Part shown: positions 1 to 5,842 of the stretch, piece by piece | Position numbering within the stretch: the stretch's first letter is position 1 | Layout of the letters: each line of letters opens with the position of its first letter | Origin: RECO01 sp050485385 | GTDB taxonomy: Bacteria; Pseudomonadota; Alphaproteobacteria; Geminicoccales; Geminicoccaceae | NCBI GenBank assembly: GCA_050485385.1 | Contig: JBJHBG010000070.1 | Coordinates: 1-26,713, forward strand | DNA length: 26,713 nucleotides | Direction: 5' to 3' | The notes under the pieces: model-generated | What the model was told of the DNA's origin: nothing | What the model saw: the letters and a program-made list of their open reading frames with translations, nothing else | Database searches by the model: none | Translations under genes and position numbers: made by a program

Positions 1-180
1 AACTTTGCCGACCAGGAATATTTTACCTACAACCTGGGCGCAGGTTTGCGTTTTTACGCCATCGATTGGATTGCCTTCGATTTGAGTATGCGCAATCACA
101 GTTTCAGCCACGAACTGCTCGGCGAAGAGAAAACTGTGAACAACCTGGAAGCGCGCTTTGGCCTGACTTTCTTCTTCTGA
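1..180 (+). CDS. C-terminal fragment of an outer-membrane beta-barrel protein
   Basis: The reading frame is open from base 1 and stops at 178-180, giving 59 residues. Alternating aromatic and polar residues (YFTYNLGAGLRFY, IAFDLSMRNHSF) and a final strand ending in LTFFF are typical of the last strands of an outer-membrane beta-barrel, where a terminal Phe is the recognition signal for the BAM complex. The gene is cut by the left edge of the window. Its moderate GC and codon use differ from the very GC-rich DNA beyond ~330. A redoxin-like gene follows 14 bases later, a pairing that fits a gammaproteobacterial outer-membrane-barrel/TlpA locus; that lineage call is inference. Substrate and exact family cannot be named from this fragment. 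Confidence 0.6.
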   Translation, partial: NFADQEYFTYNLGAGLRFYAIDWIAFDLSMRNHSFSHELLGEEKTVNNLEARFGLTFFF

Positions 181-194
181 TTTAGGAGCGACTT

Positions 195-329
195 ATGTTG
201 ACAAAAATTCGTTATTTGCTGGCCGCCGTTTGCCTGATAGCCGGTGCAGCCCACGCCACCCCGGCCCCCGACTTCACCCTTAAAAGCAGCGGCGGCGAAA
301 ACCTGCGTCTGGCCGAGCAACGCGGCGAA
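195..329 (+). pseudogene. N-terminal fragment of a TlpA-like periplasmic thiol-disulfide reductase
   Basis: The ATG at 195 lies six bases after a GGAG Shine-Dalgarno site. The first ~22 residues form a signal peptide (MLTKIRYLLAAVCLIAGAAHA). They are followed by APDFTLKSSGGENLRLAEQRGE, the entry strand of a thioredoxin-fold TlpA/ResA/AhpC-TSA protein. In the family the next residues are a hydrophobic strand leading to a WCxxC active site. Here the sequence after ~329 becomes arginine-rich and senseless and no CxxC follows, so only about 45 residues are real. The break coincides with the break in the minus-strand gene starting at 416, which suggests a join between two genomes rather than natural decay. 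The frame runs on to 470 but that part has no family resemblance. Confidence 0.6.
309..329. other. Probable chimeric join between two genomes
   Basis: On the plus strand these 21 bases read LAEQRGE, which fits the redoxin to the left. On the minus strand they read FAALLGQ, which fits the N-terminus of the gene to the right. Each gene loses sense on the far side of this block. Base composition also shifts here, from moderate GC to very high GC. A short sequence shared by both sources and flanked by two half genes is the usual signature of an assembly misjoin. A real recombination event cannot be excluded from one sequence. Confidence 0.5.
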
Positions 330-416
330 CGCCGTGGCCAAGCCCTGTTCGGTCGCACCGATCGGGGCGGCGTTCGGGCTCGGCGTCGGGGCCAGAAGGG
401 TAAGGAGCTGCATCAT
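309..416 (-). CDS. N-terminal fragment of an unidentified protein (possibly FliK-like)
   Basis: On the minus strand an ATG at 416-414, followed by a second ATG, is preceded about eight bases upstream by a purine-rich AGGGGG Shine-Dalgarno-like stretch. The protein begins MMQLLTLLAPTPSPNAAPIG and continues to FAALLGQ before losing sense at the join near 309-329, leaving roughly 36 residues. The proline/alanine-rich, low-complexity start followed by a short helical segment resembles the N-terminus of flagellar hook-length control proteins. fliO and fliP lie 2.5 kb away, so a FliK-type protein is possible. The diagnostic C-terminal domain is absent, so this is only a suggestion. The gene is real by start context but its identity is open. 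Confidence 0.3.
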
Positions 417-480
417 GACGCAGCCCCCTACTCAAGTCTCGTGCCAACCCCGGAATTCCGCGCCTCGTGACGACACATCC

Positions 481-538
481 TGCCGGATCGTCGCGCCGGA
501 GCCGGCAAGCCGTGCCGGTCGGTCCTGCCGATCCGGCA
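481..538 (-). terminator. Nested inverted repeat downstream of dksA
   Basis: The outer arms TGCCGGATCG (481-490) and CGATCCGGCA (529-538) are perfectly complementary over ten bases. Between them CCGGCA (502-507) and TGCCGG (513-518) form a second hairpin with a five-base loop. The structure starts 12 bases after the dksA stop on the minus strand. No T-run follows it, so it is either a GC-rich terminator or 3'-end stabiliser, or a short repeat element. Confidence 0.35.
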
Positions 539-549
539 AAACTTGCCGA

Positions 550-966
550 TCAGGCGTCGCGGTGGACCTTCTCGCGGCGCTCGTGCCGCTCCTGCGCCTC
601 GATGCAGAGGGTGGCGATGGGCCGCGCATCCAGCCGGCTCAAGCCGATCGGCTCGCCGGTTTCCTCGCAATAGCCGTAGGAACCGTCGTCGATCCGGTGC
701 AGCGCCTGCTCGATCTTGGCGAGCAGCTTGCGCTCGCGGTCGCGCGTCCTGAGACTGAAGTTGCGCTGTACCTCGGCCGAGGCCCAGTCGCTGCTGTCGG
801 CGAGGCGGGTATCCTCCTCCTTCAGCTCCTGCAGGGTCATGCCCGAGCCGCGGATGATCTCGTTGCGCCAGTCGATCAGCTTGCGCTTGAAGTAGGCGAG
901 CTGCCGTTCGCTCATATAGGGTTCGTCGTCCGTCGGGCGATAGTCTTCGAGATCGTGCTTGGTCAA
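550..966 (-). CDS. dksA: RNA polymerase-binding transcription factor DksA
   Basis: DksA binds the secondary channel of RNA polymerase and, with ppGpp, adjusts initiation at rRNA and stress promoters in the cytoplasm. I place the start at a TTG (966-964), eight bases after a GGAGG Shine-Dalgarno site, giving 138 residues, a normal size. Visible parts are the N-terminal helices (SERQLAYFKRKLIDWRNEI), a coiled-coil region with an acidic tip (ADSSDW, about 56-61), the second coil helix with RNFSLRTRDRERKLLAKIEQAL, and the C-terminal globular part DGSYGYCEETGEPIGLSRLDARPIATLCIEAQERHERRE. E. coli DksA has four zinc cysteines; here only Cys100 and Cys121 remain and their partners are Thr and Ala, as in alphaproteobacterial homologues. 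The adenylyltransferase gene lies 71 bases upstream on the same strand and may be cotranscribed. Confidence 0.93.
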   Translation of the reverse strand: MTKHDLEDYRPTDDEPYMSERQLAYFKRKLIDWRNEIIRGSGMTLQELKEEDTRLADSSDWASAEVQRNFSLRTRDRERKLLAKIEQALHRIDDGSYGYCEETGEPIGLSRLDARPIATLCIEAQERHERREKVHRDA

Positions 967-1037
967 CCGTCGATCCTCCCACGAACCGCCGCCGGCCGTA
1001 GCTGGGCCTAGCCGGGGCGCGAACCACGGCGCCCCAC

Positions 1038-1874
1038 TTAACGGGGGGGCGCCTCGCTCGCAAGCGCGGAATCCCCAGATGGCGTACTCGGAGCCGGCTC
1101 CGTTCGCGCGCACGGCCAGCCCGCGCCGCAGCCGCGCCGGCGGCCCAAGCCTAGGCGGTCGATCCGCGCGTCCAGGCCGTCGACCAGGAGCAGTTTGCCC
1201 TCCAGCGCGGCGCCGATGCCGAGCAGATGCTTGATCGCCTCGATCGCCATCAGGGTACCGACCTGACCAGCCATCGGCCCCAGCACGCCGCCCACGGCGC
1301 ACGTCGGAAGCGCCGCCGCATCCGGATCGTCGGGGAACAGGCAGCGAAAACAGGGGCTCGTCGGCTGCGCGAAGGGCATGAACAGCGCCAGCTGACCCTC
1401 GAAGCCCTGGACGGCGCCGCTGAGGAGCGGGATGCGCAGACCTGCCGCCGCCTCGGCCACGGTCTTGCGGGTGGCGAAGCTGTCCGAGCCGTCGAGGACG
1501 AGGTCGTGTCCGGCGAGCAGGGCTTGGGCGTTCGCCGGCGTCAGTCGGGTCCGAAGCGGGCGGACGTCCAGCCTCGGCGTGCGCGCGTGCAAGGCCCGCG
1601 CTGCGACCTCGACCTTCGCCGCGCCGAGATCGCCGGCCTCGAACAGCACCTGGCGATGCAGGTTGGTGAGCGCCACCCGGTCGTCGTCGATCAGCGTCAG
1701 CGCACCGATGCCGGCGGTGGCGAGGTACAGCGCCGCCGGGCAGCCGAGGCCACCGGCGCCGACCACGGCGAGGCGGGCCGCGCGCAGCCGTTCCTGGCCG
1801 ATGCCGCCGACCTCGCGCAGCACGATTTGCCGCGCATAGCGTTCCAGTTCCTCGTCGTCGAACCGCTCGGTCAA
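1038..1874 (-). CDS. moeB: MoeB/ThiF/HesA-family sulfur-carrier adenylyltransferase
   Basis: This family adenylates the C-terminal glycine of a ubiquitin-like sulfur carrier (MoaD in molybdopterin synthesis, ThiS in thiamine synthesis). The 278-residue protein starts at a TTG (1874-1872) six bases after AGGAGG. It shows the RQIVLREVGGIGQERL entry helix, the nucleotide loop VVGAGGLG (about 37-44), NLHRQ (71-75), the adenylation-site DGSDSFATR (128-136), the first zinc pair CFRC (175-178), and LPTCAVGGVLGP around Cys192. The family normally ends with a second zinc pair, CxxCG. Here the tail reads RRRGCGAGWPCARTE and has no CxxC, so the last ~30 residues are atypical and may reflect divergence or a late frameshift. 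MoeB, ThiF and MoeZ-like roles cannot be separated from sequence alone and no carrier gene is adjacent. Confidence 0.85.
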   Translation of the reverse strand: MTERFDDEELERYARQIVLREVGGIGQERLRAARLAVVGAGGLGCPAALYLATAGIGALTLIDDDRVALTNLHRQVLFEAGDLGAAKVEVAARALHARTPRLDVRPLRTRLTPANAQALLAGHDLVLDGSDSFATRKTVAEAAAGLRIPLLSGAVQGFEGQLALFMPFAQPTSPCFRCLFPDDPDAAALPTCAVGGVLGPMAGQVGTLMAIEAIKHLLGIGAALEGKLLLVDGLDARIDRLGLGRRRGCGAGWPCARTEPAPSTPSGDSALASEAPPR

Positions 1875-1889
1875 TCCTGCCTCCTGCTC

Positions 1890-1910
1890 GGCAAGCCTTG
1901 CCGGCTTGCC
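1890..1910 (-). promoter_or_regulatory. Stem-loop in the 5' leader of the moeB-like gene
   Basis: GGCAAGCC (1890-1897) and GGCTTGCC (1903-1910) form a perfect eight-base stem with a five-base loop. On the minus strand it sits just upstream of the AGGAGG site that serves the TTG start at 1874. It could affect translation or simply be an intergenic repeat. It matches no riboswitch I recognise. Confidence 0.3.
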
Positions 1911-1975
1911 CCCTCCATGCGGCCGCGAAAGCCCCGGAGCCGGCCGGTTGGTCCGCAGTTTGCTGGTAGCGGCGC

Positions 1976-2476
1976 ATGCAGCTCGATGGCACCCTCGCCT
2001 ATGCCGGTCACTACCAGATGCCGGTGCCGCGACCCGAGGCCTCGCCGACCGGGGAGGCCAAGGCGTGGGATGGCGACGGCCTCGGCTTCAGCGATCTGCT
2101 CGACATCGTCAATCCGCTCCATCACCTGCCCGTCGTCAGCACCGCCTACCGGGCGGTCAGCGACGACGAACTCGGCGCCATCCCGCGGCTTCTGGGCGGC
2201 CTCCTGTACGGAGGACCTTTGGGCCTGCTGTTTGCCGGGATCAACCTCGTCGTCCAGGCGATCAGCGGTCGCGACGTCGGCGAGCACGTGACCGCGGCCT
2301 TTCTCGGCACGCCGAGCGAGACCCTCGGCGCCGAGGATCGCATGTTCGCCTGGTGGCCGGAGCCGCCGGGCGAGGCGTCGGCGAGCGACGTGCAGCGCGG
2401 CCGGACGGCCTATCGCCAGGTGGCACACTTCGCCCTCGATGCGCCTGGGCCGGATCGGCTCTCGCTGACCGCCTGA
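1976..2476 (+). CDS. Conserved-looking hypothetical protein (166 aa)
   Basis: The protein starts at ATG 1976 without a clear Shine-Dalgarno site and ends at 2476. The best-conserved-looking part is FSDLLDIVNPLHHLPVVSTAYRAVSDDELGAIPRLLGGLLYGG, continuing into a glycine-rich hydrophobic stretch (LGLLFAGINLVVQAISG). That core looks like a short membrane-associated or amphipathic domain. I believe similar proteins occur in Rhodospirillales but cannot name a family. The C-terminal half is acidic and proline-rich and probably disordered. It lies upstream of the flagellar export genes on the same strand with a 107-base gap containing a possible terminator, so it is probably a separate unit. It has no signal peptide and no catalytic motif. 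Confidence 0.6.
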   Translation: MQLDGTLAYAGHYQMPVPRPEASPTGEAKAWDGDGLGFSDLLDIVNPLHHLPVVSTAYRAVSDDELGAIPRLLGGLLYGGPLGLLFAGINLVVQAISGRDVGEHVTAAFLGTPSETLGAEDRMFAWWPEPPGEASASDVQRGRTAYRQVAHFALDAPGPDRLSLTA

Positions 2477-2482
2477 TACGGT

Positions 2483-2507
2483 CGGCGGCAAAAGCTGCCG
2501 AGGTCTT
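2483..2507 (+). terminator. Weak intrinsic terminator after the 166-aa hypothetical gene
   Basis: CGGCGGC (2483-2489), loop AAAA, and GCTGCCG (2494-2500) pair over seven bases with one G-T wobble. They are followed by AGGTCTTT, which has only a short T tract. The position, just after the stop at 2476, fits a terminator separating this gene from the flagellar genes. Confidence 0.4.
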
Positions 2508-2583
2508 TACGCGCCATTAACCCTGTCGGGGCAGAACGGTCCCTGCCGGCACGCGCCGCCGGCGGTCGATCGAGGTTCCGCCG

Positions 2584-2937
2584 ATGGACGCCGACACCCA
2601 AGCCCAGCTCCACCGCCTTGCCGCCGGCCTCGCCAGCGCGCTGAGGCGTGATGCGCGAGCGCTGGAAGACCACGGCGCCGGGCCGGGTCGGGCCGATCTG
2701 GAGGGCCTCGCCAACAAGCTCGAAGCGCTCCTCGCCATCGTCGCGGCGCACCCCGACGACTTGGGCGTGCAGCGCACGTTGGTGATGGTGCTGAGCGAGG
2801 TCGAAGCCTTCCACGGCCGCGTCCGCCAGGCCCATGCAGCGACCAAGACGGCCTTGCGGGGTGTGGCGGAACGGCATGCCGCCGGCCGTGCCTATACCGA
2901 CGCCCTACGCTACGGCGCTGCCGGAGACGCCGCATGA
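2584..2937 (+). CDS. Small helical protein upstream of fliO (possible flagellar chaperone)
   Basis: This 117-residue protein is almost entirely predicted helix: heptad-like leucine/alanine stretches run through HRLAAGLASALRRDARALE, LANKLEALLAIVAAH and TLVMVLSEVEAFHGRVRQAHAATKTALRGVAERH. It has no membrane segment and no catalytic motif. Its stop overlaps the fliO start as ATGA at 2934-2937, so the two are translationally coupled. Size, helix content and coupling to export-gate genes resemble FlgN/FliT-type secretion chaperones, which are poorly conserved. This is inference from context and shape. ATG 2584 has no strong Shine-Dalgarno site. The gene probably begins the fliO-fliP transcript, since the preceding 107 bases hold a terminator-like hairpin. 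Confidence 0.65.
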   Translation: MDADTQAQLHRLAAGLASALRRDARALEDHGAGPGRADLEGLANKLEALLAIVAAHPDDLGVQRTLVMVLSEVEAFHGRVRQAHAATKTALRGVAERHAAGRAYTDALRYGAAGDAA

Positions 2938-3224
2938 GCGTGCTGGACCTGGGCGGTCTCGCCCAAGCCTTCGGCGCGCTCGTTGCGGTGCTCGGCCTGC
3001 TCATGGTCTTGGCCTGGGTGCTCCGGCTGGTTCGGCAACGCACGACCGCGACCGGTACCGGTCGGCTGAGGGTGGCCGAAACGCTGGCGCTCGACCCCCG
3101 CCACCGCCTGCTGCGCGTGACCGACGGCGACCACGAGCACCTGCTGCTCCTGGGACCGGGCGGTTCGACCGTCGTGCGCAGCCAGCGACCGGCCTCGACC
3201 ACGTCAGCCGGAGACGACGCATGA
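2934..3224 (+). CDS. fliO: Flagellar biosynthetic protein FliO
   Basis: FliO is a small inner-membrane protein that helps assemble the FliP ring of the flagellar type III export gate. The 96-residue sequence has the expected order: one N-terminal transmembrane segment (FGALVAVLGLLMVLAWVLRLV, about 12-32), a basic/flexible linker, then the compact cytoplasmic domain GRLRVAETLALDPRHRLLRVTDGDHEHLLLLGPGG that defines the family. It begins within the stop of the upstream helical protein (ATGA) and ends within the start of fliP (ATGA, 3221-3224), so three genes are coupled. The acidic, serine-rich tail is not conserved. Identity is strengthened by fliP directly downstream. Confidence 0.9.
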   Translation: MSVLDLGGLAQAFGALVAVLGLLMVLAWVLRLVRQRTTATGTGRLRVAETLALDPRHRLLRVTDGDHEHLLLLGPGGSTVVRSQRPASTTSAGDDA

Positions 3225-3985
3225 AGGCGCTCGCGTTCCTCGCGACCCTGCCGCTCGCGCTCGTCGCCTTCGGCGGCGACGCCCTTGCGCAGTCGGTCAG
3301 CATCGAGCTCGGCGGCGCCGAAGGCGGCAGCGTCACCGGTCAGATTTTCCGCATGATGGTGCTGGTGACGGTGCTGAGCCTCGCCCCCGGCATCCTGGTC
3401 ATGGTCACCTCCTTCACCCGCATCGTCATCGTGCTGGCGTTCCTGCGCACTGCGTTGGGCCTCCAGACCACGCCGCCGAACTCGGTCCTGATCAGTCTCG
3501 CCCTGTTCCTCACCCTGTTCGTCATGATGCCGGTCTTCGAGCAGTCCTACGAGGACGGCATCCGCCCCCTGCTCGACGATGAGGTCGGCGAAATGGAGGG
3601 CCTGGAGCTGGCTGCGGCGCCGTTCCGCACCTTCATGCTGGAGCACGTCCGCGAGCGGGACCTGGCACTCTTCGTGGACCTCGCCGACGTCGGCCCGATC
3701 GACGGTCCCGAGGCCGTGCCGTTCCGCGTCCTGGTGCCGGCCTTCATGATCAGCGAGTTGCGCCGCGCCTTCGAGATCGGCTTTTTGATCTATCTGCCGT
3801 TCCTCATCATCGACATGGTGGTGGCCTCGATCCTCATGTCGATGGGCATGATGATGCTGCCGCCGGTGATGATCGCCCTCCCGTTCAAGTTGATATTCTT
3901 CGTCCTGGTCGACGGGTGGTACTTGGTTGTGGGGTCACTGGTGGAGAGCTTCATGCCCGCTGTGCCCCTGGTCCTCGGCGGCTAG
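3221..3985 (+). CDS. fliP: Flagellar type III export gate protein FliP
   Basis: FliP forms the pentameric core of the FliPQR export gate in the inner membrane. The 254-residue length is normal. It has a cleavable signal peptide (MKALAFLATLPLALVAFGGDALAQ) and then the family's hallmark stretch from QIFRMMVLVTVLSLAPGILVMVTSFTRIVIVLAFLRTALG through TPPNSVLISLALFLTLFVM. A soluble loop contains RERDLALF. The C-terminal membrane pair (PAFMISELRRAFEIGFLIYLPFL; MGMMMLPPVMIALPFKLIFFVLVDGWYLVVGSL) is also family-typical. The start overlaps fliO by four bases. fliQ and fliR, often next in line, are absent; a different gene type begins 123 bases downstream, so the export genes are split in this genome. 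Confidence 0.96.
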   Translation: MKALAFLATLPLALVAFGGDALAQSVSIELGGAEGGSVTGQIFRMMVLVTVLSLAPGILVMVTSFTRIVIVLAFLRTALGLQTTPPNSVLISLALFLTLFVMMPVFEQSYEDGIRPLLDDEVGEMEGLELAAAPFRTFMLEHVRERDLALFVDLADVGPIDGPEAVPFRVLVPAFMISELRRAFEIGFLIYLPFLIIDMVVASILMSMGMMMLPPVMIALPFKLIFFVLVDGWYLVVGSLVESFMPAVPLVLGG

Positions 3986-4108
3986 AGCGCCCTGGGCCGC
4001 AGCCCCACCGCACGTTGGTCGGCTTCCCAAGCCTCTGGTGCGATGCAACAAGGACGGGGTGGCGCGCGGCCCACGATGTCGCGCGCTGCCGTCCCCCGGA
4101 GACGACGA

Positions 4109-5506
4109 TTGACTCAGACCAACCACCTCTACGACGAGATCGCGATCGGCCAGGAGGCGTCGATCGGCCGGATCTGCACGGCCAACGACCTCATCGTGTT
4201 CGCGCATGCTTCCGGTAACCTCAACGCGATGCACATCCCCGAACTCGACGGTGACGGCGACGGCCAGCCGGAAGCGGTGGCGCCCAGCATGTGGGTCGGC
4301 TCGCTGTTCTCCGCGGTGCTCGGCAACGTCCTGCCCGGGGTCGGTACGCTCTATCGCAGCCAGAACCTCCGGTTTCACGATCGGGTGATGGTCGGCGACG
4401 AGATCACCGCGACGGTGAGGGTGCTCGCCAAGCTCGGCGACCGCGTGGTGGAACTCGCCTGCCGCTGCGAGACGCGGGACGGCCGCCTGATCGCCGACGG
4501 CGTGGCCCAAGTCCTCGCCCCCGAGCGCAAGGTCGTCCTGCCGCACCACCCCATTCCGGAACTCCTCGTGCAGCGCCACGTGCATTTCGACCGCCTGCTG
4601 CGGGCCTGCGCGAACGTACGGCCGCTGAGGACAGCCGTCGTCGTGCCCGAGGACGAAAACGCTCTCGGCGGCGCCCTGCTCGCCGCCCGGAGCGGGCTGA
4701 TCGAGCCGATCCTGGTCGGCGCGCCACCGCGTATCCGCCAAGTGGCCGCCAGCCTCGGTGCCGACCTATCGCCGTACGAGATCGTCGACTGCGCCGATCA
4801 CGAGACGGCCGCGGCGCGGAGCGTGGCGCTGGTCCACGAGGGCCGCGTCGGTGCCTTGATGAAGGGTCATCTGCACACCGACACGCTGCTACACCACGTC
4901 ACCAAGCGCGAGGGGGGCTTGCGCACGGCGCGGCGCCTCAGCCACGTCTTCGCGATGGACGTGCCGGGGCTGCCGCATCCGCTGTTGGTGACCGACGCCG
5001 GCATCAACATAGCACCCGACCTCGACGCCAAGGTGGACATCGTGCAGAACGCCATCGACCTCGCCCGCGCGATCGGCATCGAGACGCCGAAGGTGGGCGT
5101 GCTCTCCGCCGTCGAGACGGTGAACTCCAAGATCCCCTCGACGATCGACGCCGCCGTCCTCTCCAAGATGGCCGAGCGCGGCCAGATCAAGGGTGGTATC
5201 GTCGACGGCCCCTTGGCGATGGACAACGCCATCGACGTGCGTGCAGCCCAGACCAAGGGCATCAACTCGCTGGTCGCCGGCCACGCCCAGGTGCTGGTGG
5301 CGCCCAACCTCGAGAGCGGCAACATGGTGGCGAAGGAGTTGACCTATCTGGCGCACGCCGAGGGCGCCGGGCTCGTGCTCGGCGCACGGGTGCCGGTGAT
5401 GCTGACCAGTCGCGCCGACGACGACAAGGCGCGGCTGGTCTCTTGCGCGCTCGCCCAACTGTTCGACGTGTGGAAGGCAACCGGCAGCTCCCCCGTCGCC
5501 GGGTAG
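4109..5506 (+). CDS. MaoC-like hydratase / phosphate acyltransferase fusion
   Basis: I choose TTG 4109, seven bases after GGAG, giving 465 residues and a start MTQTNHLYDE typical of the family; upstream in-frame ATGs would add a basic, unconserved leader. Residues ~1-150 are a MaoC hot-dog domain, and ~165-465 are a Pta/Ptb phosphotransacetylase domain (LMKGHLHTDTLLHHV, VTDAGINIAPDLDAKVDIVQNAI, DGPLAMDNAI, VLVAPNLESGNMVAKELTYLA). Such fusions interconvert acyl-CoA and acyl phosphate after a hydration or thioester-binding step, in short-chain acid metabolism. In standard MaoC hydratases the active site is SGDxNPxH; here it reads SGNLNAMH, so the catalytic Asp is Asn and hydratase activity is doubtful. 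The loop DGDGDG just after it resembles a calcium-binding turn. No acetate kinase gene adjoins it. Confidence 0.88.
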   Translation: MTQTNHLYDEIAIGQEASIGRICTANDLIVFAHASGNLNAMHIPELDGDGDGQPEAVAPSMWVGSLFSAVLGNVLPGVGTLYRSQNLRFHDRVMVGDEITATVRVLAKLGDRVVELACRCETRDGRLIADGVAQVLAPERKVVLPHHPIPELLVQRHVHFDRLLRACANVRPLRTAVVVPEDENALGGALLAARSGLIEPILVGAPPRIRQVAASLGADLSPYEIVDCADHETAAARSVALVHEGRVGALMKGHLHTDTLLHHVTKREGGLRTARRLSHVFAMDVPGLPHPLLVTDAGINIAPDLDAKVDIVQNAIDLARAIGIETPKVGVLSAVETVNSKIPSTIDAAVLSKMAERGQIKGGIVDGPLAMDNAIDVRAAQTKGINSLVAGHAQVLVAPNLESGNMVAKELTYLAHAEGAGLVLGARVPVMLTSRADDDKARLVSCALAQLFDVWKATGSSPVAG

Positions 5507-5512
5507 AAGGCC

Positions 5513-5537
5513 AAAAAAACCGGAGGGTTCTCTCTCC
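5513..5537 (-). terminator. Intrinsic terminator for the metA-HNH transcript
   Basis: On the minus strand GGAG (5537-5534) can pair with CTCC (5525-5522). Two G residues and then an uninterrupted run of seven T residues (5519-5513) follow. It begins five bases after the HNH stop codon. The stem is short but the T-run is the clearest in the window. Read on the plus strand, GGAGGG (5522-5527) and CTCTCC (5532-5537) form a hairpin that could also end the convergent MaoC-Pta transcript. Confidence 0.55.
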
Positions 5538-5542
5538 ACTCC

Positions 5543-5842
5543 TCAGCTGCGGTGTCGGCGCGGCTCGGTGCGCTTGACGAATTCCGGTGGGCGCTTGGCG
5601 ACCCAGCGGGCGAAGCGGGCGATCTCGGGGTGGCGGTGCCAGCTCCGGGGCTCGGCCCAGTCGGTGGCCAGCGCCCGCTCGTCGAGCGTACTGTGCAGCT
5701 TGGCGTGACAGATGCGGTGCAGCCAGACGGTCGTGCGGCCGCCTGCGGATCTCGGCACCAGATGATGCTTGTTCACGCTCGGCCCCGGCACCATGGGCCG
5801 ACCGCAGAGCGGACAGGGACCGAGCGTATCCTCAGCTGCCAC
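5543..5842 (-). CDS. Small HNH-fold protein
   Basis: This 99-residue protein contains a CPLC zinc pair near the N-terminus, the HNH core HHLVPRSAGG (about 26-35) and a second metal motif HRICHAKLH (about 42-50), in the order of treble-clef HNH nucleases. The rest, with HPEIARFARWVAKRPPEF, is a conserved-looking helical tail seen in short stand-alone proteobacterial HNH proteins. Members may nick or cleave DNA, but for these short proteins the role is generally unknown. The start is GTG at 5842-5840, and the first 11 bases overlap the end of the MetA gene, so translation is probably coupled. It ends at a T-run terminator. No intron, phage or toxin gene is nearby, so it looks like a resident housekeeping-type HNH rather than a mobile element. 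Confidence 0.85.
   Translation of the reverse strand: MAAEDTLGPCPLCGRPMVPGPSVNKHHLVPRSAGGRTTVWLHRICHAKLHSTLDERALATDWAEPRSWHRHPEIARFARWVAKRPPEFVKRTEPRRHRS

Noticed and set aside
244..1011. Long plus-strand reading frame across the left join and the dksA region
   Set aside because: It is an Ala/Arg/Pro-rich opposite-strand shadow of dksA and crosses the suspected join; no family motif.
1227..2291. Long plus-strand reading frame opposite the adenylyltransferase gene
   Set aside because: It is the antisense of the moeB-like gene, with composition typical of GC-rich shadow frames and no recognisable domain.
2517..2522. CtrA binding site (TTAACC) upstream of the fliO-fliP unit
   Set aside because: Only a single half-site is present, with no second TTAA at the required spacing, so it is not distinguishable from chance.
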